This document shows, in pieces, positions 1 through 11,066 of a DNA stretch of 64,000 nt (position 1 is its first letter; each line of letters opens with the position of its first letter). Made by a program: the position numbers and the translations under genes. The DNA comes from Branchinecta lynchi (taxonomy: Eukaryota > Arthropoda > Branchiopoda > Anostraca > Branchinectidae): positions 3,727,501 through 3,791,500 of the forward strand of contig JAKZAP010000017.1 in NCBI GenBank assembly GCA_023053575.1, written 5' to 3'. Under the pieces are notes generated by a model. The model was not told the DNA's origin. It made no database searches and worked only from the letters and a program-made list of their open reading frames with translations.

Positions 1-158
1 TTTTTCCTATCGCCTTGGAGCATAAGCGGAAATGTCGCGTTACAAGCTTCCGTAAATACCGTTGAAATTTTCGACCCTAAGTAAAATAGAAAGTCTCCAC
101 CTCGCCAGCTTCCTGCCTGTCCCTTCTTCTTTGGTGACTTACAGTGTTTTATTAACTA

Positions 159-215
159 GTGAACTGATAGACAAAAATGCTCCTCAGACCGGATTTGAAA
201 TAAGGACCCTCTGCT
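159..215 (-). repeat. tRNA-derived SINE fragment
   Basis: Read on the minus strand it matches the 3' part of the SINE family seen at 27.0, 37.6 and 51.3 kb: a B-box-like stretch, then GGAGCATTTTTGTCTATCAG and TTCACT. Confidence 0.4.
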
Positions 216-240
216 ATCTATGTGCCATCTATGTATAAAT

Positions 241-360
241 TCAGTTCGACTACTCAAAATTCAGTTCGACTACTCAAAATTCAGTTCGACTACTCAAACT
301 TCAGTTCGACTACTCAAAATTCAGTTCGACTACTCAAAATTCAATTCGACTACTCAACAT
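241..360. repeat. 20-bp tandem repeat, six copies
   Basis: Six head-to-tail copies of TCAGTTCGACTACTCAAAAT; the first five are nearly identical and the last is the most diverged. The reading frame across it is an artefact of the repeat. Confidence 0.95.
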
Positions 361-1614
361 TTCTTAGAGTTTTTTTAGAGGCGAAAGCCTTTTCTCTTGT
401 TTTGTATTATTATTATTATTATATTATTATAGTGTTTTATATTTTTCGTTGTTTCTGCTCCGCTCTTTAGCACCATGTCAGTGGGTTACAAAAATAAAGG
501 CAAATAAAAAAACATAATACTACTACGCTACTCTCCTGCAAATGCTGTAGATTCAGTGATACTGTGAAGCGATAAAAAGCGTCTCTGCACTATCAAATTT
601 TTCGCACCGATTGGTGAGGAATGCCGCTTCAGTGCCCTCATTGACTGAAGATCAATCACTGATTTTCGCAAAAACAGACTGTTTTAACGAAAAATATACT
701 GATTTTGAGAAAAGCCGAATGTTTTCATAAAAAAAAATGAACTGGTTTGATGAAAAAAACTTCATTTCATTGCCAATTTCAGCTTTTTGTCGCACATGTA
801 GTAATAAAACATGTGATACCTTGCAAGCATTGAGGTCTGAAGAAATCTCTTATGTTGCTTCTTTATTGTGTTTTTTTTCCTTGAAATCTCTAATGTTGCT
901 TCTTCATTGTGTTTTTTTTTATCTTTGACCTGTGGCTGAAAAGATAGGCCCTAGGATGGCCTTAGGACAGGCCAATGCTTTCTGGGGTGGCAATTATGTA
1001 GTATGTAGTATTATCCGTTTAATAATAACGATATTATTATTATTATTACCATGGCCCCTGGACAACCGCTTCCTACCCTAGGCCACTTGCGATATTGCAC
1101 TGCTGTTTGCGGTTAAAAAGCGTGCTAGTACATCAGTCAGTTCCAAACTACAAAAAAATGGACGGTCTTAGAACGAAATAATTTTCCCCGAAATCTCTTA
1201 CGCTGGCAAACAGATTGTATCGGGATACCGGAGGTTGTCGTGACCTGGTCTCGCTTATTGATTTTCCTTGAATTTCATCGTCAGACTTTATTCCCTTAGG
1301 AACGACACGGAATTCTGATATCCTTTCCCCAAACAATTTAATTCCCTTCCTCCATAACACTTTTTTGTTCTATATACGTGATCATGCCCGTCCTTTGGTC
1401 TGAGACTACCATGACAACTTGCAGATAAATGCTTTTACATTCATATTTTTATTTCCGGTTTGTTCCATTGCACATTTATAGTCCTCAAAGTCTAATCGAA
1501 CAGGACGGAGATCCGACCTCTCGTTACACATCACTTAAAATAGGCCCGAAAACCCGAAGAAATGAGTTAATTCGTTGGTCCGTCCACACATAATCTATTC
1601 CATCGAAGGAACTT
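361..1614. other. No gene seen; AT-rich spacer
   Basis: Contains ATT microsatellites (about 408-432 and 1,020-1,050) and short self-similar stretches of the type ACTGATTTTCGCAAAAACAG (655-730), which resemble the interior of the hAT-like element at 61.0 kb. The candidate coding segment at 1.19-1.35 kb is listed separately. Confidence 0.5.
1187..1347 (-). other. Candidate coding segment, unassigned
   Basis: Minus-strand open frame that includes SISETRSRQPPVSRYNLFAS and then a good donor (GTAAGA, GT at 1,190-1,189). It does not look like the repeats around it. A phase-compatible acceptor (AG just before AATTCCGTGTCG) would let it follow the 19.5-kb RIM-BP exon, but there is no pyrimidine tract in front of it. 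It could be an exon of the same gene with a poor splice site, or chance. Confidence 0.2.
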
Positions 1615-1903
1615 CCTGATGAAAAATTTGTAGCCTGCGTAGTAGTATGGTAGTAGTAAGAAAACGTTGCATGTAATACTATGTAATAGCAAAGAATATT
1701 ATCATTTAATGTGCCTCAGACTGGTCCAATCTTATGTAGTAGTATCCAGTAGCATCCTCTCTGGCCATAGTAGCATCCAGTCTTGTAATAATAGCATATA
1801 GTAGTATGCAGTAACACGGTACCCTTGAAGTAGAAGCATGTAGTAGCATCGTTAGTACTGCATGCTACTTTTTCGTACTACTTGAGGTAAATTTTTCATC
1901 TGG
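1615..1903 (-). mobile_element. MITE, CCCGATGAAAAATTT family, copy 1
   Basis: Non-autonomous palindrome-ended element of about 290 bp. The ends read CTGATGAAAAATTTGTAGCC and, inverted, AAATTTTTCATCTGG. The interior is full of short GTAGTA/TACTAC blocks. Related copies lie at 18.85, 19.71, 35.39 and 55.74 kb. No coding capacity. Confidence 0.8.
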
Positions 1904-2044
1904 TTATTCTTTCGAATTTGTGGCACCTCTATGTTATTGTCACTCCACACTTGGAATATTTACCAGCTGCAACGGCTACACTGACGGAAAACCAAACAAA
2001 ACATCATTGCGAAAGAAATGGCAGTTTTCTAGCAAGGCAGGTAT

Positions 2045-2500
2045 TAAAGGGCACCTGAACAGCTAAACCATACTTGAACACACCAGGGAGAATGCATTTA
2101 CAGACATGGCAAAGGAGAGCATTCTTCTCCTGAGCGTGAGGTTTTCAAAATAGGGATGTTCGTTTCTGGAGGTTTGCACATGCAGACTCCAAGACAAAAA
2201 GCGCAATTCATTCAAATCTTGTACACGCTGGCCGGATCGTATTGGAATTTCTTCTAGATATGCGTTTGGGCTTAACTGGTTAACAAATATTCCAGAAGAA
2301 GGGTTGATTGGAGACATTTGTTCATTTCTAAAATTGTTCGGTACTGAAATAAGGACAGATGCAAAATGGAGCAAAAATCATAGCTTGGAAACACTATTTC
2401 GTATTTGGATTGGGATTTCTGCAGGCAATGTTAACGGAAGTCATACAGATAGGGATGATACTTGGTACTCTTCATCCAGGTGTCCTTTAGCATCATATTC
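2045..2500. repeat. Dispersed repeat, second copy at 27.79-28.20 kb
   Basis: About 400 bp matching the region 27,787-28,200 in inverted orientation at an estimated 85-90% by eye. Both copies give similar short open frames (MIGDICS.IKLFGTEIRTDA), but these are broken beyond about 70 codons. No protein family is recognised. Probably a fragment of a larger transposon. Confidence 0.65.
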
Positions 2501-2666
2501 ATATTTTCTACAGGCGTAACTTTACCGTACTTGGCATCTTTAACCCTGGAAAAGCCTTTGTTGAAACTCAAATTCTCCGCGTTTGGGGAAATTTTGGGTT
2601 GGCGTGCCAGCAGCGCACACTCTGAATGTTATTAAAAAACAAAAACAGAAAATCATGATTTTTTTT

Positions 2667-3044
2667 ATCAGCTAGTTATCCCTCTAAGATGATGTGCGAG
2701 GGATAGATCAAATCTCGGATATTTCGGTTCACTTCCGGCAAACCGTTCACAGCGACAAACGAACAAAATCATACAATCCACCACGATACCAACAGGAACA
2801 CGATGAATGTAGCTAAAAACCAAAAGAGGGATGCGGACTGAAGAACATGCAAACAAAAGTAAAATAACGAAAGATAAAAGGTGCGTGTTAAAAGTGTATT
2901 TCTATAGATCTGTGGTATAGATATTGCGTTGGATTTTGTGATCTAATTTGTTTTTCGCTGAGGACGGTTTGCAGGAAGGGCAACCGAAATATCCGAAATT
3001 TTATTCATCTCTCGGACATCATCTTCGAGGGATATCTAGCTGAT
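2667..3044. mobile_element. Palindrome-ended MITE
   Basis: Ends form an inverted repeat of about 60 bp: ATCAGCTAGTTATCCCTC...GATATTTCGGTT on the left and its diverged complement AACCGAAATATCCGAAATTT...GAGGGATATCTAGCTGAT on the right. The middle has no conserved ORF. Confidence 0.7.
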
Positions 3045-3337
3045 CAAGAAAACCCCCGACAGTCACGTTTTTCTATTTTTGTTTCGCAATGAATGATCAG
3101 CTTGGCTTCAAACCTTATGTTCTGAACGGTATTATTAGAGGCCTGGTTGAAAAAATACGGTTTCTCTTAGATAAGTAATAATATTTCAGTGTATTCAATT
3201 ATCAGACACAAAAATAAGCTGCTTTTTCGGTTGAACTTTAAGAAACGACAACGAGTTATGAAATCCTTTCCACAAAAAATACATTAGTCATAGGTCGTTT
3301 ATTTTTTTTTCTAGATAAGAAGTCATATCCCGTATGG

Positions 3338-4830
3338 AAATAATTAAGCTGTTTACAGTTGTTAACGACTGTTTACAGCTGTTAACGACTGTTTACAGTT
3401 GATTTCAATTGTAAACAGCTGTTAACAGCCTAATACAGTTGATTCCAGTTGTGATTTTACAACTGTTATCTTACAGTTGGATTTAAACAACTGGTTCCAA
3501 TTGTTTTTAACTGTAAACAACTGTTCACGGCTTTATACACTTGATTCCAGTTGTTTTTTTACAGTTGTCTTTTTACACTTTGAGTAAACAACTGGTTCTA
3601 ACTGTTTTTAACTGTAAACAGCTGTTCACAGCTTAATACAGTTGATTCCAGTTGTTTTTTTACAATTGTTTTTTTACAGTTGGATGTAAACAATTGGTTC
3701 CAACTGTTTTTAACTGTAAACAATTGTAAATGCACCCGGCTTGAAAAAACAACTGTAATTTTACAACCATCTTTATGCAGTTGTTTTTTTTACAACTGTA
3801 TTTTTACAGCTGGATATAAACAACTGGTTCCAACTGTTTTTAACTGTAAACAGCTGTTCACAGCTTAATACAGTTGATTGCAGTTGTTTTTTTACAATTG
3901 TTTTTTTACAGTTGGATGTAAACAATTGGTTCCAACTGTTTTTAACTGTAAACAATTGTAAATGCACCCGGCTTGAAAAAACAACTGTAATTTTACAACC
4001 ATCTTTATGCAGTTGTTTTTTTTACAACTGTATTTTTACAGCTGGATATAAACAACTGGTTCCAACTGTTTTTAACTGTAAACAACTGTTCACAGCTTAA
4101 TACAGTTGATTCCAGTTGTTTTTTATAATTTTCTTTTTACAGTTGAATGTAAACAATTGGTTCCAATTCTTTTTAACTGTAAACAATTGTACTATTCACC
4201 CGACTTGAAAAAACAACTGTAATTTTACAACCATCTTTATGCAGTTGTTTTTTTACAATTGTCTTTTTACAGTTGGATATAAACAACTGGTTCCAACTGT
4301 TTTTAACTGTAAACAGCTGTTCACAGCTTAATACAGTTGATTCCAGTTGTTTTCTTACAATTATTTTTTTACAGTTGGATGTAAACAATTGGTTCCAACT
4401 GTTTTTAACTGTAAACAATTGTAGATGCACCCGGCTTGAAAAAACAACTGTAATTTTACAACCATCTTTATGCAGTTGTTTTTTTTACAATTGTCTTTTT
4501 ACAGCTGGATATAAACAAACTGGTTCCAACTGTTTTTAACTGTAAACAACTGTTCACAGCTTAATACAGTTGATTCCAGTTTTTTTTAGAATTGTCTTTT
4601 TACAGTTGGATGTAAACAATTGGTTCCAATTGTTTTTAACTGTAAACAATTGTATTATTCACCCGACTTGAAAAAAACAACTGTAATTTTACAACCATCT
4701 TTATGTGGTTGTTTTTTTAGAATTGTCTTTTTACAGTTGGATATAAACAACTGGTTCCAACTGTTTTTAACTGTAATCAACTGTTCACAGCTTAATACAG
4801 TTGATTCCAGTTTTTTTTTTTTAAATCTTT
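3338..4830. repeat. CANNTG-rich tandem array, part 1
   Basis: Tandem and locally inverted repeats built from CAACTG, CAGCTG and CAATTG cores joined by T- or A-tracts (for example TTTTACAGTTGGATGTAAAC). Two 232-bp-offset segments (3,680-3,868 and 3,912-4,100) are almost identical, indicating recent duplication. The array starts next to CCCGTATGGAAATAATT, a sequence that recurs inverted at the right end of the 17.4-18.5 kb array. All ORFs across it (VNNWFQLFLTVNNC types) are repeat artefacts. Confidence 0.9.
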
Positions 4831-4879
4831 TTGTTATATTTCTCTGTAAATAAAAAATAATATTTTTATTATTATTTTT

Positions 4880-5760
4880 TAATATGTCTCTGTGCATTTT
4901 CGCTGCGAACGAGCAGAGGTTAGTAGCGTCGCGACACATCAGGTTTCGTTACCTATATGATTAGCCATGTCGCTGTGACGCCACCTTGAAGAATAATAGA
5001 AGGTAAAGCTGATCGGTTCTCTAGACGCGCTAAAGAGCGTTCAGTGCGCCTCTTGCATTTTCTTTCTCTGTGATCAGCTACAGCGAAGACGGTAGTAGAG
5101 TAGAACGGTGAAGAGCTACGGTATAAATACCTCTAGGTCCTTTTTGTCGGGGTATTCATAGTCGCTGCATAGTACCAAGACAGAGGTTCTGTCTGATTAT
5201 TTGTTCTTGCTAGAACCGGTTGCCACCAGCCGAATACATTTGATTTTTTTTTCTTTATAATTGTTTTTTTTTCATTCTCGATTGGATGTAAACAGCTGGT
5301 TACAGCAGTTTTTAACTGTAAACAACTGTTCACAACCTAATACAGTTGATTCAATTTTTTTTTGTTAATTGTCTTTTTACAGTTGGATGTAAACAACTGG
5401 TTCCGACTGTTTTTAACTGTAAACAATTGTTCACAGCTTAATACAGTTGATTCCAGTTGTTTTTTACAATGGTCTTTTTTTTTATTTCTCTGTATCTAAA
5501 AAAAGATTATATTTATTATTAAGATGTCTGTGTACTTTTTCGCTGCGAACGAGCGGTGGTAAGTAGCTTCGCGCGACATCACCTTTCTTTTACCTCTATA
5601 ATTAGCTATGTCGCTGTGACGCCGCCTTGAAGAAAAGTAGAAGGCAAAGCTGATTGGTTCTCTAGACGCGCTAAAGAGCGTTCAGCGCACGGAGTGCGCC
5701 TCTTGCATTTTCTTTCTCTGCGATTAGGAACAGTGAAAACGGAAGTAGAGTAGAAGGGTA
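4880..5760. repeat. Repeat pair with CANNTG block between
   Basis: Segments 4,880-5,115 and 5,520-5,757 are diverged copies of one unit (TTCGCTGCGAACGAGC..., CTAGACGCGCTAAAGAGCG). Between them lies another CANNTG block (about 5,270-5,480). Related sequence occurs inverted at 55.3-55.74 kb. Confidence 0.75.
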
Positions 5761-7018
5761 ACAAGACCAAAGGTTTCGATGGGATCTCAAAAAGTCAATA
5801 TTTGATCCAGACAATTGGGTCTTGTCTTGGCCAGACTCCTTGAACATTTTTACTATTAAAATTCAGAAACAGATTAAGGCCAAATAGCTAATCATCTGAG
5901 AAAACTAAGTTCAGATATGGATTCAGCATGTGTGTTTGTGTACCCCTATAAGTCATATCTGTTTTGACGAAAACTTCCTGCCACTTCTGCCAATTTCCCG
6001 GTTTCAGCCGCATTCCGGAACTACATGTCCGGTGAAAAAAGAAAGCTCAAAAACGAACTCAGCGTATCGTCTTTCCTCAATATTGAACATCTAATCAACT
6101 TCAAATAAAAATTTAACTTATAACAAATGTTCCGCGGCTCCAGCCGGATTCCGATCGAACTATATGTCTGGATAAAAAATGATTTTCATACACGGATTCA
6201 GCATCTCTTCTTACCCCTAAATTGAATATCTAGTCAACTACAAATAAAACTTTAACTTTTCCGGTTTTGGCTGGATTCCGGGCAAAGCACCTGACCGGGT
6301 AGAAAATTGTTTTCACAGAAGTGTACAGCATGTCTTCTTACCCCTAAATCAAACATGTAATCAACTCCAAATAAAACTTTTACTTTTAACAAACTTTCCG
6401 GTTGGGCCAGATTCCGGGCGAACTACGTGTCCGGAGAAAAATTGGTTTTAATCATCGTGTTCAGCATGTCCTCTTACCCCTAATCCGAACATCTAATCAA
6501 CTTCAAATAAAACTTTTACTTTGAACAGACTTTCCGGTTTTGGCTGGATTCCGGGCTAACTAATTATCCGGCACAAAAATGGTTTTCACCGTCGTGTTCA
6601 GCATGTCTCCTTGCCCCTATATCGAACATCTAATCAACTTCAAATAAAACTTTTACTTTTAACAAACCTTCCGATTCTGGCCGGATTCCGGGTGAACTAC
6701 TTGTCCGATGACAAAATAGTTTTCACCATCGTGTTCAGCATGACTTCTTACCCCATAATCGACTATCGCAGTATCTGTTTAAAAATATTTCATTTGCCCC
6801 TTAATTTAAACCCCCTCCCCCACCCCTAAATGTAGGGCTACAGAGCCCATCTACGAACTTGACCTTACTCTTGACCCAAAGAATCCTCACACCAAGTTTG
6901 ATCAATATTTCTGATTCCCTTCGAGAGTTATAGTGCGCACAGACGGACGGACGGACAGACGGACAACTTTTGCGATGTCATAGGTATCCCGCCATTTACG
7001 TTTTGGGATCCCAAAAAG
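5759..7018 (+). mobile_element. AACAAGACCAAAGG/GGGATCCCAAAA element, copy 1
   Basis: Starts AACAAGACCAAAGGTTTCG and ends TTTTGGGATCCCAAAA. The interior carries tandem ~136-bp units (TTTCCGGTTTTGGCTGGATT...CTAATCAACTTCAAATAAAA), then a CCCCCTCCCCCACCCC tract and a (GACG)n/GTCCGTC-type block. No transposase ORF. Other copies: 8.07-9.37 (inverted), 14.10-16.35 (inverted), 25.15-25.39 (short) and 53.69-55.14 kb. Confidence 0.8.
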
Positions 7019-7026
7019 CTACGGCA

Positions 7027-7300
7027 TAAATACCTCTATAGAGGTATAAGCTGTTTACAGTTGTTAACGACTGTTTACAACTGGTAACGACTGTTTACAG
7101 TTGAAATCGATTGTAAACAGCTGTTAACAGCCTAATACAGTTGATTTCAGTTGTGTTTTACAATTGTTTTTTTTTACAGTTGGATATAAACAACTGATTC
7201 CAACTGTTTTTAACTGTAAACAACTGTTTACAGCTTCATAATACAGTTGATTCCAGTTGTTTTTTTTACAATCTTCTTTTTATAGTTAGATAGTTCTAAC
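7027..7300. repeat. CANNTG-rich array, part 2
   Basis: Same building blocks as the 3.3-kb array (CTGTTTACAGTTGTTAACGA, AACTGTTTTTAACTGTAAAC), adjacent to the end of the 5.8-7.0 kb element. Confidence 0.85.
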
Positions 7301-8064
7301 TGGTTTTTTGTTGTTTGTTTTTTCCTAAACCACTTCATTATTCGCCCGACCTTAAAAGACAAATAAAACAATTTTAAATATTATTCGACCCCAGGCTGAC
7401 TTTGAAAAATTGTTTGAATGTACAAATTTTGTTTACAACCGTCGCGATTATATCGTCATTTTTGAAAGGACCAATTTTACAACTCTATTTAATTGTTTTT
7501 CGTCGGAAATTAATTATGCGATTCCTCGATTACAAATTCGGAGCTATAGTTAGTGTCGGGTACTGATACACTAGCAGATACACTAGCCTATTAATTACAA
7601 TTGAACGATGTGCAAATTGTGCAATTCCTTGTGATGTAATGTCGATGTAATATAATAATTTTTCAGTCACCGCATCGAAAACTTGCTCAGAGGCCAGAGC
7701 ACAGTCCAATCAAACTCGACTGCTACGACGCTACGAGTTACTACCTCAGTTTCCAATGACTCATCGCTCTGTCGCACACAGGCGTCTCGTTTCGTGCGAG
7801 GGGCTGAATACTCGTGAAAGTTTCGTAAGGTTACAGTGTGTTAGCTTCGGCTAGCACTCGACCCAGGTCTATGCACAGCACAGTTGGTTCCTGGGCACAC
7901 TGAGAATCCAGATTTGATCCAGAAGCGAGTTGTTTACAGTCATAACACATCGCGAGTATACTACCAACTCTCCGATTTGAATCTCCTAAAGACTAGACAC
8001 CAAATTCAAGAATTGGTCTTGGAAGGAAAATTATTCAGTTTTGGGAATCCTAGAACGTTGGTGA
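7301..8064. other. Spacer, nothing assigned
   Basis: Mostly unique-looking sequence within the window, with a short direct repeat GATACACTAG at about 7,566-7,585. A plus-strand frame at 7,884-8,096 (70 codons) has no recognisable family and runs into the next repeat, so I do not call it a gene. Confidence 0.4.
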
Positions 8065-9368
8065 CGGGATACTTACGGCTTCGTAAAGGTATATAAGGTG
8101 TAAAGGTGTATGTTCGTCCGTCCGTCCGTCTGTATGTTAATACGATAACTCTCGAATGGGTTGACATATTGTTTTGTTCAAGCTTGATCTATTCATTGGG
8201 TCAAAGTACAGGTCAAGTTTGTAGATGGGCTCCGTGATAAAATCCCATATGAATCTGATATGTTTTCGGACAAGTGGTTTGGCCGCCGGAAACCTTAAAT
8301 TTGTACAAGTGAATACATTTTTTCGAAATCGTTTATGTTGTCAAAATGGCTATGAAAAATACAATAATAATATCTATAATTTGTATTATTTATATATATA
8401 AATTATATATATATATATAAATAAAATTAATTTTGTGCTGTAGATATAGATAAAGAACATGCTGGACCGGACAATTCTATGGGTTTTTTCAGGGGTGGCC
8501 CACTCCCGATTTTAGTGTACAACACGTGCCTGGTGCCCAGCCGATGCCGGCACCGTGTGACACCAGCCGGCACCGGTTGGCACTTCTTAGAAAATTAAAA
8601 ATCAGCATCTTTAGAAGCGGAAATTGCCTAATTTATGGCGCTGGACAAATAGTTCGGCTGGAATCGGAACTTTTGTTAAAAGTAAAAGTTTTATTTAAAG
8701 TTGATTAGATGTTCGATTTACGGGTAAGAAGGCATACTGAGCACTTATATGAAACTCGTTTCCTACGCGGACAAGTAGTTCGCCCAGAATTCCCAAACCG
8801 GAAAATTTGCTAAAAGCAGAAGTTGTATTTGTAGTTGATTATATGTCCGATTTAGGGGTAAGAAGAGATGCTGAATCCTATTTTTTTTAAGCCGGACATA
8901 TAATAGTTCTTCCGGAAACTGGCTAAAACCGGAAAATTTGTTATTAATTAAATCTTCATTTGAAGTGGATTAGATGTTGGATATAAGGATAAGGAGATAC
9001 ACTGAATTCGTTCTAGCTTTAGTTTTTCGCCGGAAAAGTGTCCGTCTGTCTGTGAGCACGATAACTCTCTAAGGGAACAAGGTATTTGGATTAAACTTGC
9101 TGTGAGGATTCTTTAGGTCGAAGGACAGGTCGAGTTCGTAGATGAGTTCTGTAGCTCCCGAACGGCGGATATCCAAGCGGAATTTAAACTCAGTTTATCG
9201 GTTCCCTTAACTGGCCTTACTGATTTTATCGGACGTACTGCCAGACCTCATTTGGTTTCCTGGTTCCACTATGTCTTGATCTGTTTCTAGATTTTTAAAG
9301 TAATAACATCTAATTGTCTGGATCAAATATGAAATTTTTGGGATCCCATCGAAACCTTTGGTCTTGTC
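8065..9368 (-). mobile_element. AACAAGACCAAAGG element, copy 2 (inverted)
   Basis: Inverted copy: GTCCGTCCGTCCGTC-type block at the left, diverged ~136-bp units (CCGGAAAATTTGTTA, GATTAGATGTTCGAT), and the complement of AACAAGACCAAAGGTTTCG at the right (about 9,345-9,368). An AT microsatellite sits at 8,385-8,425. Confidence 0.7.
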
Positions 9369-9703
9369 GCATTACATTACGTAGCTCAACTATTGGGCGA
9401 TATTTTGATTTCGCGATATATCGATCTTTTCTATTTCGATGTTCGGCGTATTTTTCGGAAACAATGCAATACTGGAAAAAAAAAACTCGCGATCTACAAT
9501 AGCTTGATATATCAAATAAGTAGAACACAGTATTTAGAAAAACAAGTGAAGATTTCCAGATATTCTTTTCAATATCGATATCTAGTTTGCGATATTTCCG
9601 GTATATCGACGTCACCCTGATGTCACCCAACAGTGCACCATTTTGGCCTCTCTGGATAAGAAAAAAATAGGATTTACAGCACAGGTAAGCATCCCCGAGG
9701 TGC
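9369..9703. other. Spacer with TATCGATA-rich sequence
   Basis: Contains many short palindromic ATATCGAT-like words (9,398-9,612), which create shadow ORFs on both strands. No gene seen. Confidence 0.4.
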
Positions 9704-10308
9704 ATCCCTGGGTGCTAGACGTTCAAGCACTGTGCCTTTGATTTCATGTATGGTGCATGGATTTCAGTATACAGTGCATACATCAAAAACACAGTTTCTG
9801 TCATAACAACTGAGCACCAGCTCGGACAGGGCTGAAATTACTACCATGAATTAGAGAAATCAAAGACAATTCTTTATATATTTTTCACAACAAAAACAAA
9901 AAGGCTCGGCTGATGACAGATGTGAAAAACCTCATTTCCTTTTCTACATAGTCAAGGGTTTTGCATGCAAAGTGTCCTGTGCCTCAGCTTTTTCTACCTA
10001 GCAGCCAACCAGAATATTGGCTCTTGGGGGATAGATAGGGAAAATACATGGAAAATAGATAGGGTGTTGTTAGGTTTTTCATCTCCATCATCATTAGAGC
10101 CCTTTTGTTTTTGTTGTGAAAAATATATAAAGGATTGTCTTTGATTTCTCTAATTCATAGTAGTAATTTCAGCCCTGTCCGAGCCGGTGCTCAGTTGTGA
10201 CGACAGAAACTGTGTTTTTTCTGTATGCACTGTATACTGAAATCCATGCACCATACATGAAATCCAAGGTACAGTGCTTGAACGTCTAGCACCCAGGCAT
10301 GGTGCTAG
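9704..10308. mobile_element. Long palindromic (foldback) element
   Basis: Left arm from GGGTGCTAGACGTTCAAGCA and right arm ending AACGTCTAGCACCC form an inverted repeat with arms of about 190 bp, around a spacer of roughly 200 bp. The arms match closely over most of their length (for example GGCTGAAATTACTAC against GTAGTAATTTCAGCC). No ORF. A third, short copy of the outer end follows at 10,309-10,333. Confidence 0.85.
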
Positions 10309-10734
10309 ACGTTTGAGCACCGTGCCTGAAATGGGGCTAGTGTACTAGACTGGGTTTGCACTACATTGTCTCTGTAGCCTATTGTGTAGACTACGGACAT
10401 TTGTTAGGATCGAGTTTTCAGTGATTTTCGTGTTCCTGATTAACATTCTTTGATTCTGCTCTGATTTCCCGACAGGATTAGACAAAATCAGAAATAAATA
10501 CCTCTTTCAGGAAGGGTATCCGACCCAAAACCTAGTTTCAGCGTTTTAGAAATTTTTTCCCTTCAGAAAGATACGAGGTAAAAAACAAATAGAAGTATCG
10601 TAGTCTATAAGTTAGCTAATCTGTGGCTTGAGATTGTAAGTGAAATTCCTGTTCAGCATTAATAATTGAAAGTACCGTATTTTGAATTTCCCTGAGCTCA
10701 AATTACTTTTTGAGATTTACAGGAGGGATAGCCG

Positions 10735-11058
10735 CAGTCAACCACAAATCCCTGATGTTTGGATAACCTATGCCAAACGCTGGGTATATCTAACGTTTGG
10801 CATAGCCTATGCCTAACACTGGATACCCTATGCCAAACGTTGGATAGGTGTTGGCACCCTAACCCTGACCTACCTCACTACATATGAGTTCTGATTGGTT
10901 GATTTCTGAGCTTCACTCAAATCATCAATATTTTATTGGGTCACAGTATCCAGCATTTGGCATAGTGTATCCAGCGTTAGGCATAGGGTATACCAAACGC
11001 TGGACATACCCAGCGTTTGGCATAGGCTTTCCCAAAATCAGGGATTTGTGGTAGACTG
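10735..11058. mobile_element. Non-autonomous hAT-like element, 8-bp TSD
   Basis: Terminal inverted repeats CAGTCAACCACAAATCCC and GGGATTTGTGGTAGACTG. Flanked by a perfect 8-bp duplication GATAGCCG (10,727-10,734 and 11,059-11,066). 8-bp duplications with CAG...CTG termini are typical of hAT transposons. The interior repeats the motif TATGCCAAACGCTGG in both orientations. No transposase. Confidence 0.88.
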
Positions 11059-11066
11059 GATAGCCG

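Noticed and set aside
1615..1903. Tc1/mariner assignment for the CCCGATGAAAAATTT family
   Set aside because: Only the 19.7-kb copy is flanked by TA on both sides; other copies have different flanks, so the superfamily is left open.
3680..4540. Several ORFs of 60-90 codons with VNNWFQLFLTV repeats
   Set aside because: Products of the CANNTG array in all frames; not genes.
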